Source: Blastococcus sp. CPCC 205250 (GTDB taxonomy: Bacteria > Actinomycetota > Actinomycetes > Mycobacteriales > Geodermatophilaceae). Taken from it: 64,000 nt of DNA. Under the pieces are notes generated by a model. That model was given only the letters and a program-made list of their open reading frames with translations, was not told the origin of the DNA and ran no database searches. Each line of letters begins with the position of its first letter. Positions within the stretch are counted from its first letter, which is position 1. The DNA is taken from NCBI RefSeq assembly GCF_019799925.1, contig NZ_JABGCG010000010.1, positions 62,001 through 126,000 on the forward strand, in the 5' to 3' direction. A program made the position numbers and the translations under genes. This document shows, in pieces, positions 7,146-14,898 of the stretch.

Positions 7146-7952
7146 GACACGGGCCGGGTGAGCCAGGAGCAGGTCGACGCCTTCGCGCGCGACGGGGTCG
7201 TCTGCGTGCGCGGGGTGTTCGACCCGGCGGAGGTGGCGCGGGCCGAGCGGGCGATCGAGGAGGTGCTGCGCCGGCCGGGGGACCTGGCGCTGACCGCGAG
7301 CCGGCCGGAGGACCCGGGCCGGTTCGTCGAGGACTTCTGCCGGTGGACCGACGTGCCCGAGGTCGCCGACCTCGCGCTGCACTCGCGGGTGCCCGAGATC
7401 GCCGCCGCCCTGCTGCGCAGCCCCCGGGTCCGGCTCTACCACGACCACGTCCTCGTCAAGGAGGGCGGCACGGCCCAGCGGACGCCGTGGCACCAGGACC
7501 AGCCGTACTACAACGTCGACGGCCGCGGCGTCAGCGCGTGGATCCCCGTCGACCCCGTACCGCTGGCCGGGAGCCTCGAGCTCCTCGCGGGCAGCCACGC
7601 GGGACCCTGGCTGATGCCGCGCACCTTCATGACGGGGGAGGCCCGCTGGTTCCCCGAGGGGTCGCTCGCCGAGCTGCCCGACGTCGAGGCCGACCGCTCG
7701 GCCCACGACATCCGCGCCTTCGAGCTGCAGCCCGGGGACGCGGTCTTCTTCGACTTCCTCACCGTGCACGGCGCCCCGGGCTTCCCGTTCCCCGGCCGCC
7801 GCCGGGTGCTGTCGCTGCGCTACCTGTCCGAGGAGGCCCGGCACGCGCCGCGGCCCTGGCGGACGTCGCCTCCGTTCGAGGGGCTGGCCGACCAGCTGCC
7901 CGCCGGCGCGGAGCTGGACCACCCGCTGTTCCCGGTGGTCTGGCCCCGCTGA
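7143..7952 (+). CDS. phytanoyl-CoA dioxygenase family protein
   Basis: A 269-residue Fe(II)/2-oxoglutarate oxygenase of the PhyH family. The double-stranded beta-helix core carries the iron triad: H117 and D119 in PWHQDQPYYN, and H209 in TVHGAPG. A 2-oxoglutarate-binding Arg is likely in PGRRRVLSL (about 219-221). The substrate cannot be read from the sequence; the family hydroxylates acyl-CoAs, amino acids, quorum molecules and natural products. It stands between ccr (divergent) and the epimerase (convergent, 16 bases away), so a link to acyl-CoA metabolism is possible. It is transcribed alone, from a promoter that appears to yield a leaderless mRNA. Confidence 0.85.
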   Translation: MDTGRVSQEQVDAFARDGVVCVRGVFDPAEVARAERAIEEVLRRPGDLALTASRPEDPGRFVEDFCRWTDVPEVADLALHSRVPEIAAALLRSPRVRLYHDHVLVKEGGTAQRTPWHQDQPYYNVDGRGVSAWIPVDPVPLAGSLELLAGSHAGPWLMPRTFMTGEARWFPEGSLAELPDVEADRSAHDIRAFELQPGDAVFFDFLTVHGAPGFPFPGRRRVLSLRYLSEEARHAPRPWRTSPPFEGLADQLPAGAELDHPLFPVVWPR

Positions 7953-7968
7953 GCCGGCGGGCGGGAGG

Positions 7969-8433
7969 TCAGTGCGCCGGCCGGGCGGCCGGCTGCACCA
8001 GCTCCACGAGGACGCCGCCGGCGTCCTTGGGGTGGACGAAGTTGACCCGGCTGTCGGACGTACCGCGCTTGGGGACGTCGTAGAGCAGCCGCAGGCCGCG
8101 CTCGCGGAGCGTGGCGCTGACCGCCTCGACGTCCTCCACGCGGAAGGCCAGCTGCTGCAGCCCCGGACCCGAGCGCCCGATGAACTTGGCGATGGTCGAC
8201 TCGGGGGTGAGGGGCGCGAGCAGCTGGATGCGGGTGTCGCCGCCGCCGACGGCGAGCATCGCCTCGCGGACGCCCTGCTCCTCGTTGACCTCCTCGTGCA
8301 CGGAGTGCACGCCGAAGGTCTGCGCGTAGAAGGCGATGGCCTCGTCCAGGTCGGGGACGGCGATGCCCACGTGGTCGATCGTGGTGAACAGCTCCGCGGG
8401 CAGGCCGGTCTGCGTGTCGGTCACGGGCGGCAT
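7969..8433 (-). CDS. mce: methylmalonyl-CoA / ethylmalonyl-CoA epimerase
   Basis: Interconverts the 2R and 2S epimers of methylmalonyl-CoA (and probably ethylmalonyl-CoA). The 154-residue vicinal-oxygen-chelate protein has IDHVGIAVPDLDEAIAFY at the N-terminus, NEEQGVREAML in the middle and FVHPKDAGGVLVELVQP at the end, all diagnostic of the family. Expected metal ligands H21, Q70 and E144 are present. The third, usually a His in GIHHIAF, is replaced: the protein reads GLQQLAF, so Gln would have to coordinate the metal. ATG at 8433 is used; GTG at 8424 (VTDTQTG) is an equally good start. The gene diverges from the thiolase across 226 bases. The pathway setting with ccr and meaB supports the call. 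Confidence 0.88.
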   Translation of the reverse strand: MPPVTDTQTGLPAELFTTIDHVGIAVPDLDEAIAFYAQTFGVHSVHEEVNEEQGVREAMLAVGGGDTRIQLLAPLTPESTIAKFIGRSGPGLQQLAFRVEDVEAVSATLRERGLRLLYDVPKRGTSDSRVNFVHPKDAGGVLVELVQPAARPAH

Positions 8434-8659
8434 CCTGCCGCAGGACGTCTCAGACGTCAGGTGCAGGGCTCCGGGCCGGCGGGGGTGCCGCCCGGGCGGG
8501 TGTGGCACAGGCGACAGTCGCCGTCCGCCCGGTCCGCTCGTCGCACCGGGCGTCCTATCCTCTGACGCAGCCCAACCGGCCGCAGGCGGCGCCCACCTCC
8601 TGCGACGGCCCGCACCGACCCGGTCGCCAGCGTCGGCGCCCGCGTACCTGGAGGCCCGC
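8434..8659. promoter_or_regulatory. divergent region between epimerase and thiolase
   Basis: A 226-base regulatory gap. On the plus strand TATCCT (8556-8561) is a good -10 candidate for the thiolase gene and implies a leader of about 90 bases. GACGTC occurs twice around a TCA spacer (8444-8458), making a near-palindrome immediately upstream of the epimerase start. This could be an operator. Confidence 0.35.
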
Positions 8660-9868
8660 ATGAGCTCGTCCACCCAGCCCCGTTCGGTCATCGTCAGCGG
8701 CGCGCGCACGCCCATGGGCCGGCTGCTCGGCTCGCTCAAGGACTTCTCGGCCGCCGACCTGGGCGGCGTGGCCATCAAGGCCGCGCTGGAGCGGGCCGGC
8801 ATCTCCGGCGACCAGGTCGACTACGTGATCATGGGCCAGGTCATCCAGGCCGGCGCCGGCCAGAACCCGGCCCGCCCCGCCGCGGTCGCCGGCGGCATCC
8901 CGATGTCGGTGCCCTCGCTGACCATCAACAAGGTCTGCCTCTCCGGTCTCAGCGCGATCGCGATGGCCGACCAGCTCATCCGCGCCGGTGAGTACGACGT
9001 CGTCGTCGCCGGTGGCATGGAGTCGATGACCCAGGCGCCGCACCTGCTCGCCAACGGCCGCACCGGCACGAAGTTCGGGAACTCGACGCTCGTGGACTCG
9101 ATGGCCCACGACGGCCTGTCCGACACCTTCGACCAGGTCGCGATGGGCGAGCTGACCGAGAAGGCGAACTCCCGCTACGACCTGACCCGCGAGGAGCAGG
9201 ACGAGTTCGCCGCGGCCAGCCACCAGAAGGCTGCCCGCGCCCACAAGGACGGCATCTTCGCCGAGGCCATCACCCCGGTGCTGATCCCGCAGCGCAAGGG
9301 CGACCCGATCGAGTTCACCGACGACGAGGGCATCCGCCCCGACACCACCACGGCCAGCCTGGCCAAGCTCAAGCCGGCGTTCGCGAAGGACGGCACGATC
9401 ACCGCGGGCACCGCCTCGCAGATCTCCGACGGCGCCTGCGCCGTCGTGGTCATGAGCGCGGCGAAGGCCGCCGAGCTGGGCATCACCCCGATCGCCGAGA
9501 TCGGCGCCCACGGCGTGGTCGCCGGTCCCGACGCCACCCTGCAGAGCCAGCCGTCCCGCGCGGTGCAGAAGGCCTGCGAGCGCGAGGGCATCGACCCCGC
9601 GGAGCTCGACCTCGTCGAGTTCAACGAGGCGTTCGCCGCGGTCGCGCTGGTCTCCACCCGCGAGCTCGGGATCGACCCGGAGAAGGTCAACCCCAACGGC
9701 GGGGCCATCGCCCTGGGCCACCCGGTCGGCATGAGCGGCGCCCGCGTCGTGCTCGACGTCGCGCTGGAGCTGCGCCGCCGGGGTGGCGGCGTCGGCGCCG
9801 CCGCGCTGTGCGGCGGCGGTGGCCAGGGCGACGCGCTGATCCTGCACGTGCCCGCGCCCGCGGCGTGA
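8660..9868 (+). CDS. acetyl-CoA C-acetyltransferase (thiolase)
   Basis: Condenses two acetyl-CoA into acetoacetyl-CoA, or the reverse. The 402-residue length is typical. The N-terminal catalytic Cys lies in NKVCLSGLSAI (C93). Near the C-terminus are the NEAFAA loop, the catalytic His in GHPVGMSGAR and the second Cys in ALCGGGGQGDA. The ATG at 8660 was chosen because GGAGG is 6 bases upstream; the frame is open to 8336, but that stretch is the divergent promoter. The stop overlaps the meaB start by four bases (GTGA), so the two are translated together. Together with ccr this is probably the entry step of the ethylmalonyl-CoA pathway; beta-oxidation or polyhydroxybutyrate synthesis are other uses. 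Confidence 0.92.
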   Translation: MSSSTQPRSVIVSGARTPMGRLLGSLKDFSAADLGGVAIKAALERAGISGDQVDYVIMGQVIQAGAGQNPARPAAVAGGIPMSVPSLTINKVCLSGLSAIAMADQLIRAGEYDVVVAGGMESMTQAPHLLANGRTGTKFGNSTLVDSMAHDGLSDTFDQVAMGELTEKANSRYDLTREEQDEFAAASHQKAARAHKDGIFAEAITPVLIPQRKGDPIEFTDDEGIRPDTTTASLAKLKPAFAKDGTITAGTASQISDGACAVVVMSAAKAAELGITPIAEIGAHGVVAGPDATLQSQPSRAVQKACEREGIDPAELDLVEFNEAFAAVALVSTRELGIDPEKVNPNGGAIALGHPVGMSGARVVLDVALELRRRGGGVGAAALCGGGGQGDALILHVPAPAA

Positions 9869-10896
9869 CCGGGTCGCCTGAGGCGACTGCCCTACAGACG
9901 CCCGGCCCCGCCACCCCCTCGGGGCGGCGGGGCCGGCGCGCTGTCGACGTCCCCGCGCTGGTCGCAGGCGCCCGGGAGGGCGACCCGCGCAGCGTGGCGC
10001 GGCTGATCTCCCTCGTCGAGGACGCGAGCCCGGCGCTGCGCGAGGTCGCCGCGGCGCTGGCGCCGCACACCGGCTCCGCCCGGGTCGTCGGGCTGACCGG
10101 TTCCCCGGGTGTCGGCAAGTCGACGACGACCACCGCGCTGGTCCGGGCGCTGCGGGCCCGGGACCTGCGGGTGGGGGTGCTCGCGGTCGACCCGTCCTCG
10201 CCGTTCTCCGGCGGGGCGCTGCTCGGCGACCGGGTGCGTATGCAGGACCACGCCGGCGACCGCGGGGTCTACATCCGCTCGATGGCCTCGCGCGGCCACC
10301 TGGGCGGGCTGGCCTGGGCGACGCCGCAGGCGCTGCGGGTGCTCGACGCCGCGGGCTGCGACGTCGTGCTGATCGAGACCGTGGGCGTGGGGCAGTCGGA
10401 GCTGGAGATCGCCTCGCTCGCCGACACCACCCTGGTGCTCCTCGCGCCGGGGATGGGCGACGGCATCCAGGCGGCCAAGGCCGGGATCCTGGAGATCGCC
10501 GACGTCTTCGTCGTCAACAAGGCCGACCGGGACGGCGCCGCGCAGACCGTGCGCGACCTGCGGGCGGCGCAGTCGCTGGGTGGCCGGCACGACCAGCCCG
10601 GCTGGTGGCGTCCGCCGATCTGCCGGACGGTCGCCAGCCGCGACGCCGACAACGGCCTGGACGAGGTGCTGGAACAGCTCGACCGCCACGCCGGGTGGCT
10701 CGAGTCCTCCGGGGAGGGCCGCCGCCGGCGCACCGAGCGGGCGGCGCGGGAGATCGAGGCCATCGCGCTGGCCGGCCTGCGCGAGCGGATGGGCGACGTC
10801 CGGGGCTCGGCGGCGCTCGACACCCTGGCGGCCGGCGTCGTCGCGGGGGAGACCGACCCCTTCCGGGCGGCGGACGAGTTGCTCGCGCAGCTCTGA
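9865..10896 (+). CDS. meaB: MeaB family GTPase, methylmalonyl-CoA mutase chaperone
   Basis: G-protein chaperone that protects and reloads adenosylcobalamin-dependent acyl-CoA mutases. The 343-residue protein has a P-loop GLTGSPGVGKST (about 76-87), a base-binding VDPSSPFSGGALLGDR, the switch region IETVGVGQSE and the guanine-specificity NKAD. GTG at 9865 overlaps the thiolase stop (GTGA), giving a translationally coupled pair; the longer start at 9808 would run deep into the thiolase gene. The mutase it serves (methylmalonyl- or ethylmalonyl-CoA mutase) is not in the window. Pairing with a thiolase, not a mutase, supports its use in the ethylmalonyl-CoA route. Confidence 0.92.
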   Translation: MTGSPEATALQTPGPATPSGRRGRRAVDVPALVAGAREGDPRSVARLISLVEDASPALREVAAALAPHTGSARVVGLTGSPGVGKSTTTTALVRALRARDLRVGVLAVDPSSPFSGGALLGDRVRMQDHAGDRGVYIRSMASRGHLGGLAWATPQALRVLDAAGCDVVLIETVGVGQSELEIASLADTTLVLLAPGMGDGIQAAKAGILEIADVFVVNKADRDGAAQTVRDLRAAQSLGGRHDQPGWWRPPICRTVASRDADNGLDEVLEQLDRHAGWLESSGEGRRRRTERAAREIEAIALAGLRERMGDVRGSAALDTLAAGVVAGETDPFRAADELLAQL

Positions 10897-10920
10897 CCGG
10901 ACTCGGCGAGGATGGCCCGC

Positions 10921-12393
10921 ATGAGCGGGAAGCCGGACGCCGTCGTCGTCGGAGCGGGACCCAACGGGCTGGCGGCCGCCCTGCGGCTGACCGCCGCCGG
11001 GCTGCGCGTACAGCTCGTCGAGGCGGCGGAGCGCCCGGGCGGTGGCATGCGCACCGAGGAGCTGATCAGCTCCGGCGTCCGCCACGACGTGTGCTCCACC
11101 GTGCACCCGATGGCCGCGGTGTCACCGTTCTTCCGCGAGTTCGACCTGGCCAGCCGCGGCGTGCGGCTGGTGCACCCGGAGATCTGCTACGCCCACCCGC
11201 TCGACGGCGGCCGCGCCGCGGTCTCCCGCCGGTCGCTGGAGGAGACCGCCGCCGGGCTCGGCGCCGACGCGGCGGCCTACCGCCGGCTGTTCGAGCCGCT
11301 GGTCGAGCACCAGGACGACGTCGTCTACTTCTTCCTCACCAGCATGCTGCGCCGGCTGCCCACCCGCAGCCCCGTGCAGGTGGCGCGGTTCGGGCTGACC
11401 GGCCTGCCCAACGTCCGGTGGCTGGCCCAGCGGAACTTCGACACCGAGGAGGGGCAGGCGCTCCTGGCCGGCGCGGCCGCGCACGGGATGCTCGACCTGT
11501 CCCGGCCGCTGACCTCGGCGCTGGGCATGCTGCTCGGGATGCTCGCCCACCACGGGGGCTGGCCGTTGATCGAGGGCGGCTCCCAGGAGCTGGCCGACGC
11601 GATGGTCCGGGCCTTCGAGGAGCAGGGCGGCGAGCTCGTCACCGGCCACGAGGTGACCGACCTGCGCGAGTTCGAGGGCGTCCCCGCGGTGCTGCTGGAC
11701 ACCTCCCCGCGGGCGTTCGTCCGCATGGCCGGTGACCGGGTCCACGACGGTTACCGCCGCTGGGTGTCCCGCTACAAGCACGGCCCCGGCGTCTTCAAGA
11801 TCGACTGGATCCTGTCCGAGCCCGTGCCGTGGGCCAACCCGGAGGTCCGGCGGGCCGGCACGATCCACGTCGCCGGGAACCTGGCGGAGACGATCGCCGG
11901 TGAGGACGGCCCGGCGAACGGCCGGCCGGCGGAGCGGCCGTACGTGCTGGCCGTGCAGCCCACGGTCGTCGACCGGACGCGGGCGCCCGGCGGCGAGCAC
12001 GTGTTCTGGGCCTACGTGCACGTGCCGCACGCCTCCGAGATCGACATGACCGAGGCGATCGAGGCGCAGATCGAGCGCTTCGCCCCGGGGTTCCGCGACA
12101 CGATCATCGCCCGCGCGACGAAGAACGCCCCGCAGATGGAGCAGTGGAACCCCAACCACATCGGCGGGGACATCTCCAACGGCGAGGCGTCGCTGCGCCA
12201 GATGCTGGCCCGGCCGGTGCCGCGCTGGAACACCTACAAGACACCGGTCGCGGGCACCTACCTCGCCTCGGCCGCCACCCCGCCCGGCCCGGCAGTGCAC
12301 GGCATGTGCGGCGACAACGCGGCCCGGCTGGCGCTGCGCGAGGTGTTCGGCCTGCGGCACGTCCCCGCGCTGCGCCCCGCTCCGGCGGGCTGA
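10921..12393 (+). CDS. FAD-dependent oxidoreductase, phytoene desaturase-like
   Basis: A 490-residue flavoprotein of the COG1233 type. The N-terminus has the dinucleotide fold AVVVGAGPNGLAAALRLTAAG and the second FAD contact GGGMRTEEL. The C-terminus holds a typical FAD-closing segment (PPGPAVHGMCGDNAARLAL). The substrate is unknown; relatives act on carotenoids, but many in actinobacteria have no carotenoid context, and no crtB/crtE is near. ATG at 10921 gives the family's usual start; ATG at 10912 adds three residues. GAGGAT sits 7 bases upstream of 10921 and could be either a ribosome-binding site or a weak -10 for a leaderless mRNA. It lies 24 bases after meaB and may belong to that operon. 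Confidence 0.8.
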   Translation: MSGKPDAVVVGAGPNGLAAALRLTAAGLRVQLVEAAERPGGGMRTEELISSGVRHDVCSTVHPMAAVSPFFREFDLASRGVRLVHPEICYAHPLDGGRAAVSRRSLEETAAGLGADAAAYRRLFEPLVEHQDDVVYFFLTSMLRRLPTRSPVQVARFGLTGLPNVRWLAQRNFDTEEGQALLAGAAAHGMLDLSRPLTSALGMLLGMLAHHGGWPLIEGGSQELADAMVRAFEEQGGELVTGHEVTDLREFEGVPAVLLDTSPRAFVRMAGDRVHDGYRRWVSRYKHGPGVFKIDWILSEPVPWANPEVRRAGTIHVAGNLAETIAGEDGPANGRPAERPYVLAVQPTVVDRTRAPGGEHVFWAYVHVPHASEIDMTEAIEAQIERFAPGFRDTIIARATKNAPQMEQWNPNHIGGDISNGEASLRQMLARPVPRWNTYKTPVAGTYLASAATPPGPAVHGMCGDNAARLALREVFGLRHVPALRPAPAG

Positions 12394-12442
12394 GCAGGGC
12401 ACCCGCCGCCACGGCCGCGGCGGGGATGGGATCATCGGGGGC

Positions 12443-13408
12443 ATGCAGCCTTCCCGCCCCGGACGTCCCGACCCGCGCGCGCAGGCCCAGCAGGCACAGC
12501 TGGCCGCCGCCATGTCCGGCGCCGTCGACCTCGCGGCCGTCAAGGCCCGGTCGGAGGCCGCCGCCCGCGCCTCGGCCGCCCCGCCGCCGAGCGCGGCGGC
12601 TCCCGCAGGGGTCCCCGGCGCGGCCGTCGTCGACGTCACCGAGGAGACGTTCCAGAGCGAGGTCCTCGACCGCTCCTTCCAGGTCCCGGTCGTGCTGGAC
12701 CTGTGGGCCGAGTGGTGCGGGCCGTGCAAGCAGCTGTCCCCGGTGCTCGAGCGGCTGGCCGCCGAGGGCGGCGGCTCGTGGGTGCTGGCCAAGGTCGACG
12801 TCGACGCGAACCCGGCGCTCGCGCAGGGGCTGCGGGTGCAGGGCATCCCGGCGGTCAAGGCCGTGTGGCAGGGACAGCTCGTCGCCGAGTTCACCGGCGC
12901 GATCCCCGAGGACCAGGCCCGCCAGTTCGTCGGCGAGCTGGTGCGCGCGACCACCGGCGGCGCCGTCCCCGGCGGGGAGGCCGGCGAGCAGGAGCCCGAG
13001 GACCCGCGGCTGGACGCCGCCGAGGCCGCGCTCGAGCGTGGCGACCTCGCCGCCGCCGAGGCCGCCTACCAGTCGATCCTCGACGTCGAGCCCGACCACC
13101 CGGTCGCCGGCCTGGCGCTGCGCCAGGTGCAGCTCTTCCAGCGCGCCGACGCGGCGGGCCCCGACGCGCTCGCCCTCGCCGACGCCGCCCCGGACGACGT
13201 CGTGGCGCAGACGCGGGCCGCGGACTTCCTCCTCGGCACCGGCGACGTCGAGGGCGCCTTCGCCCGGCTGGTCGACACCGTCCGGCGCACCGCCGGGGAC
13301 GACCGCGACGCCGCCCGCACGCACCTGGTCGAGCTGTTCGCCGTCGTCGGTGACGACGACCCCCGGGTGGCCGCCGCCCGCCGTCAGCTGATGATCGCCC
13401 TCTACTGA
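12443..13408 (+). CDS. YbbN-type thioredoxin with tetratricopeptide-like domain
   Basis: A 321-residue protein. After an Ala/Gln-rich N-terminal extension (about 1-60) comes a thioredoxin fold (about 62-170) with the redox motif WAEWCGPCKQ and the cis-Pro GIPAVKAV. A C-terminal helical domain (about 190-320) follows, with TPR-like pairs (LDAAEAALERGDLAAAEAAY). This is the architecture of YbbN/CnoX, a cytosolic chaperone-like thioredoxin that guards clients from oxidation. Unlike E. coli YbbN, both active-site cysteines are kept, so disulfide reduction is possible. It is monocistronic and faces the convergent metallopeptidase genes. GATCAT 7 bases before the ATG may be a weak leaderless promoter. 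Confidence 0.88.
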   Translation: MQPSRPGRPDPRAQAQQAQLAAAMSGAVDLAAVKARSEAAARASAAPPPSAAAPAGVPGAAVVDVTEETFQSEVLDRSFQVPVVLDLWAEWCGPCKQLSPVLERLAAEGGGSWVLAKVDVDANPALAQGLRVQGIPAVKAVWQGQLVAEFTGAIPEDQARQFVGELVRATTGGAVPGGEAGEQEPEDPRLDAAEAALERGDLAAAEAAYQSILDVEPDHPVAGLALRQVQLFQRADAAGPDALALADAAPDDVVAQTRAADFLLGTGDVEGAFARLVDTVRRTAGDDRDAARTHLVELFAVVGDDDPRVAAARRQLMIALY

Positions 13409-13418
13409 CGGAGGACCC

Positions 13419-13471
13419 CGTCGCCCCCCACCGCTCGCAGGCCGGCAGCGGGCCGGTGCGGAGGGGGCCGA
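13419..13471. terminator. imperfect hairpin between converging genes
   Basis: GTCGCCCCCC with ACCG on the left pairs, with one mismatch and one bulge, to CGGT and GGGGGCCGAC on the right, across the short gap between the thioredoxin gene and the metallopeptidase gene. It could end transcription from both sides. The fit is imperfect. Confidence 0.3.
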
Positions 13472-13472
13472 C

Positions 13473-14861
13473 TCAGGCGCCGATGTCGCAGGCCGCGGCG
13501 CCCTCCAGGAAGCCGGCGCGGAAGAGGTCGACCAGCTCGAAGCCGGACAGGTCGGCGTCGGGCAGCACCGCCGGGTCGCCGGCGCGGGCCAGGAGGAACT
13601 CCACGCTCTCGTCGACGTCCCCGGGGGAGATGACGATGCCGCTGAGCTCGCCGTCGGCCACCGCGGCGGCGTACCAGCCGGTGAGGCAGACCGCGGAGCG
13701 GACGGCGTCGCCGTCGTCGACCGACAGCCCGAGCTGGTCGCGGGCGACGAGGGCGTAGGGCACGGAGACCGCGGTGAGCACGGCGAAGTCGCCGATCTCC
13801 TCGTACAGCGGCCGGGCGAGGTCGCGGTCGTCGTAGCCGACCACCCCCTCGTCGGGGCACGCGACGAGGTCGAGGTCGTCGTCGCCGGCGCAGGCCGGCG
13901 CGTCCCCGGAGTACGGCTCGAGATCGGGCACGTCGAAGCGGCCGCCCAGCACCTCGTCGAACGCCCGCGTCCAGAACTGCGGCAGCGAGTCCGCCGCCAG
14001 CTGCCCCACCGTGGCGTAGGGCGCGTCGCCGCCCCGGGCGAAGTCGGCGTCGCTGGTGAACGCGCTCTGCGTGAAGACCCGGTCCGGGCCGAAGCCGTCC
14101 CGGCAGGCCGGCGCGCCGTCGTCGAACCCCTCCTGGAACGCCGACACCCGGTCGAAGAAGGAGCCGTGCGCCTGGTCGTTGCGCTGCCCGGTGCCGACCG
14201 GGTCGCGCAGCTGCAGGTAGCCGCCGAGCACCTGGTCGAGCTCGGCCCGGCGGATGCGGGTGTGCTCCGCCTCGCCGGCGGCCACCCACGCGGTCCAGGC
14301 GCCGGCCAGGCAGTCGGCCTGCGTCTCGGTGAGGATCGAGCTGCCCGGGTAGCCGACGCGGGCCTGGATCGCGTGGCCGTACTCGTGCGCCATGACCAGC
14401 GCCGGGAGGAAGCGGCCGGACGCGTCGGCGAGCTCGGCGAGGAACGCGCGGTCCCAGCTGATCGAGTCGGCGTTCGGGCTGTCGGGGGACTCGCAGTAGA
14501 AGGCGTTGTCCACCAGGTCGCGGGGGTCGGTGCCGCAGCCGACGCCGTCGGGGTAGACGGCCGGGTCGACGTCGTCGGGGTCGACGCTGAAGAACCCGCC
14601 GGTGAGCGGGTCGAACCGCTCGCCGAACACGTCGGGCAGCTGCTCGGCCCAGAAGGTGCCCAGGTCGGCCAGGGCGTTGGCCGCCAGCTGGTCGACCGGG
14701 CCGCCGTCGGTGCCGACGACGGTCACCTCGCCGTCGGGCACGTCGGCCGGGGGCGGGTCGGCCGCCCGCGGGCGGCCGGCGCCCAGGGAGACGACGCACC
14801 CCGAGAGCAGCAGGACCCCCAGCACGACGGCGATCAGGGTCCGGACACGGCGACGTCCCAC
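13473..14861 (-). CDS. lipoprotein neutral zinc metallopeptidase, paralogue A
   Basis: A 462-residue putative secreted protease. A lipoprotein signal (VRTLIAVVLGVLLLSGC) puts the lipidated Cys at 22. The zinc site is H159-E160-H163 in MAHEYGHAIQ with the third ligand E179 in LTETQADCLAGAW, the pattern of the putative neutral zinc metallopeptidase family (PF04228). The C-terminal third is shared with the two upstream paralogues, including SPGDVDESVEFLL and a final FRAGFLEGAAAC. GTG at 14861 gives a clean signal peptide; no good Shine-Dalgarno site is seen, and the 37-base gap to the upstream gene suggests coupling. The substrate is unknown. It is probably anchored outside the membrane. Confidence 0.83.
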   Translation of the reverse strand: MGRRRVRTLIAVVLGVLLLSGCVVSLGAGRPRAADPPPADVPDGEVTVVGTDGGPVDQLAANALADLGTFWAEQLPDVFGERFDPLTGGFFSVDPDDVDPAVYPDGVGCGTDPRDLVDNAFYCESPDSPNADSISWDRAFLAELADASGRFLPALVMAHEYGHAIQARVGYPGSSILTETQADCLAGAWTAWVAAGEAEHTRIRRAELDQVLGGYLQLRDPVGTGQRNDQAHGSFFDRVSAFQEGFDDGAPACRDGFGPDRVFTQSAFTSDADFARGGDAPYATVGQLAADSLPQFWTRAFDEVLGGRFDVPDLEPYSGDAPACAGDDDLDLVACPDEGVVGYDDRDLARPLYEEIGDFAVLTAVSVPYALVARDQLGLSVDDGDAVRSAVCLTGWYAAAVADGELSGIVISPGDVDESVEFLLARAGDPAVLPDADLSGFELVDLFRAGFLEGAAACDIGA

Positions 14862-14898
14862 CGCCGCGGGGTGCCCGCGACGGTGGGACGGCAACCAC

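Noticed and set aside
9866..9886. Small hairpin GTCGCC-TGA-GGCGAC as a terminator between the thiolase gene and meaB
   Set aside because: It lies inside the coupled meaB start region, has only 6 bp, and the GTGA overlap argues for one continuous transcript.
10921..12393. Carotenoid biosynthesis locus
   Set aside because: Only the desaturase-like flavoprotein is present; no phytoene synthase, prenyltransferase or cyclase lies nearby.
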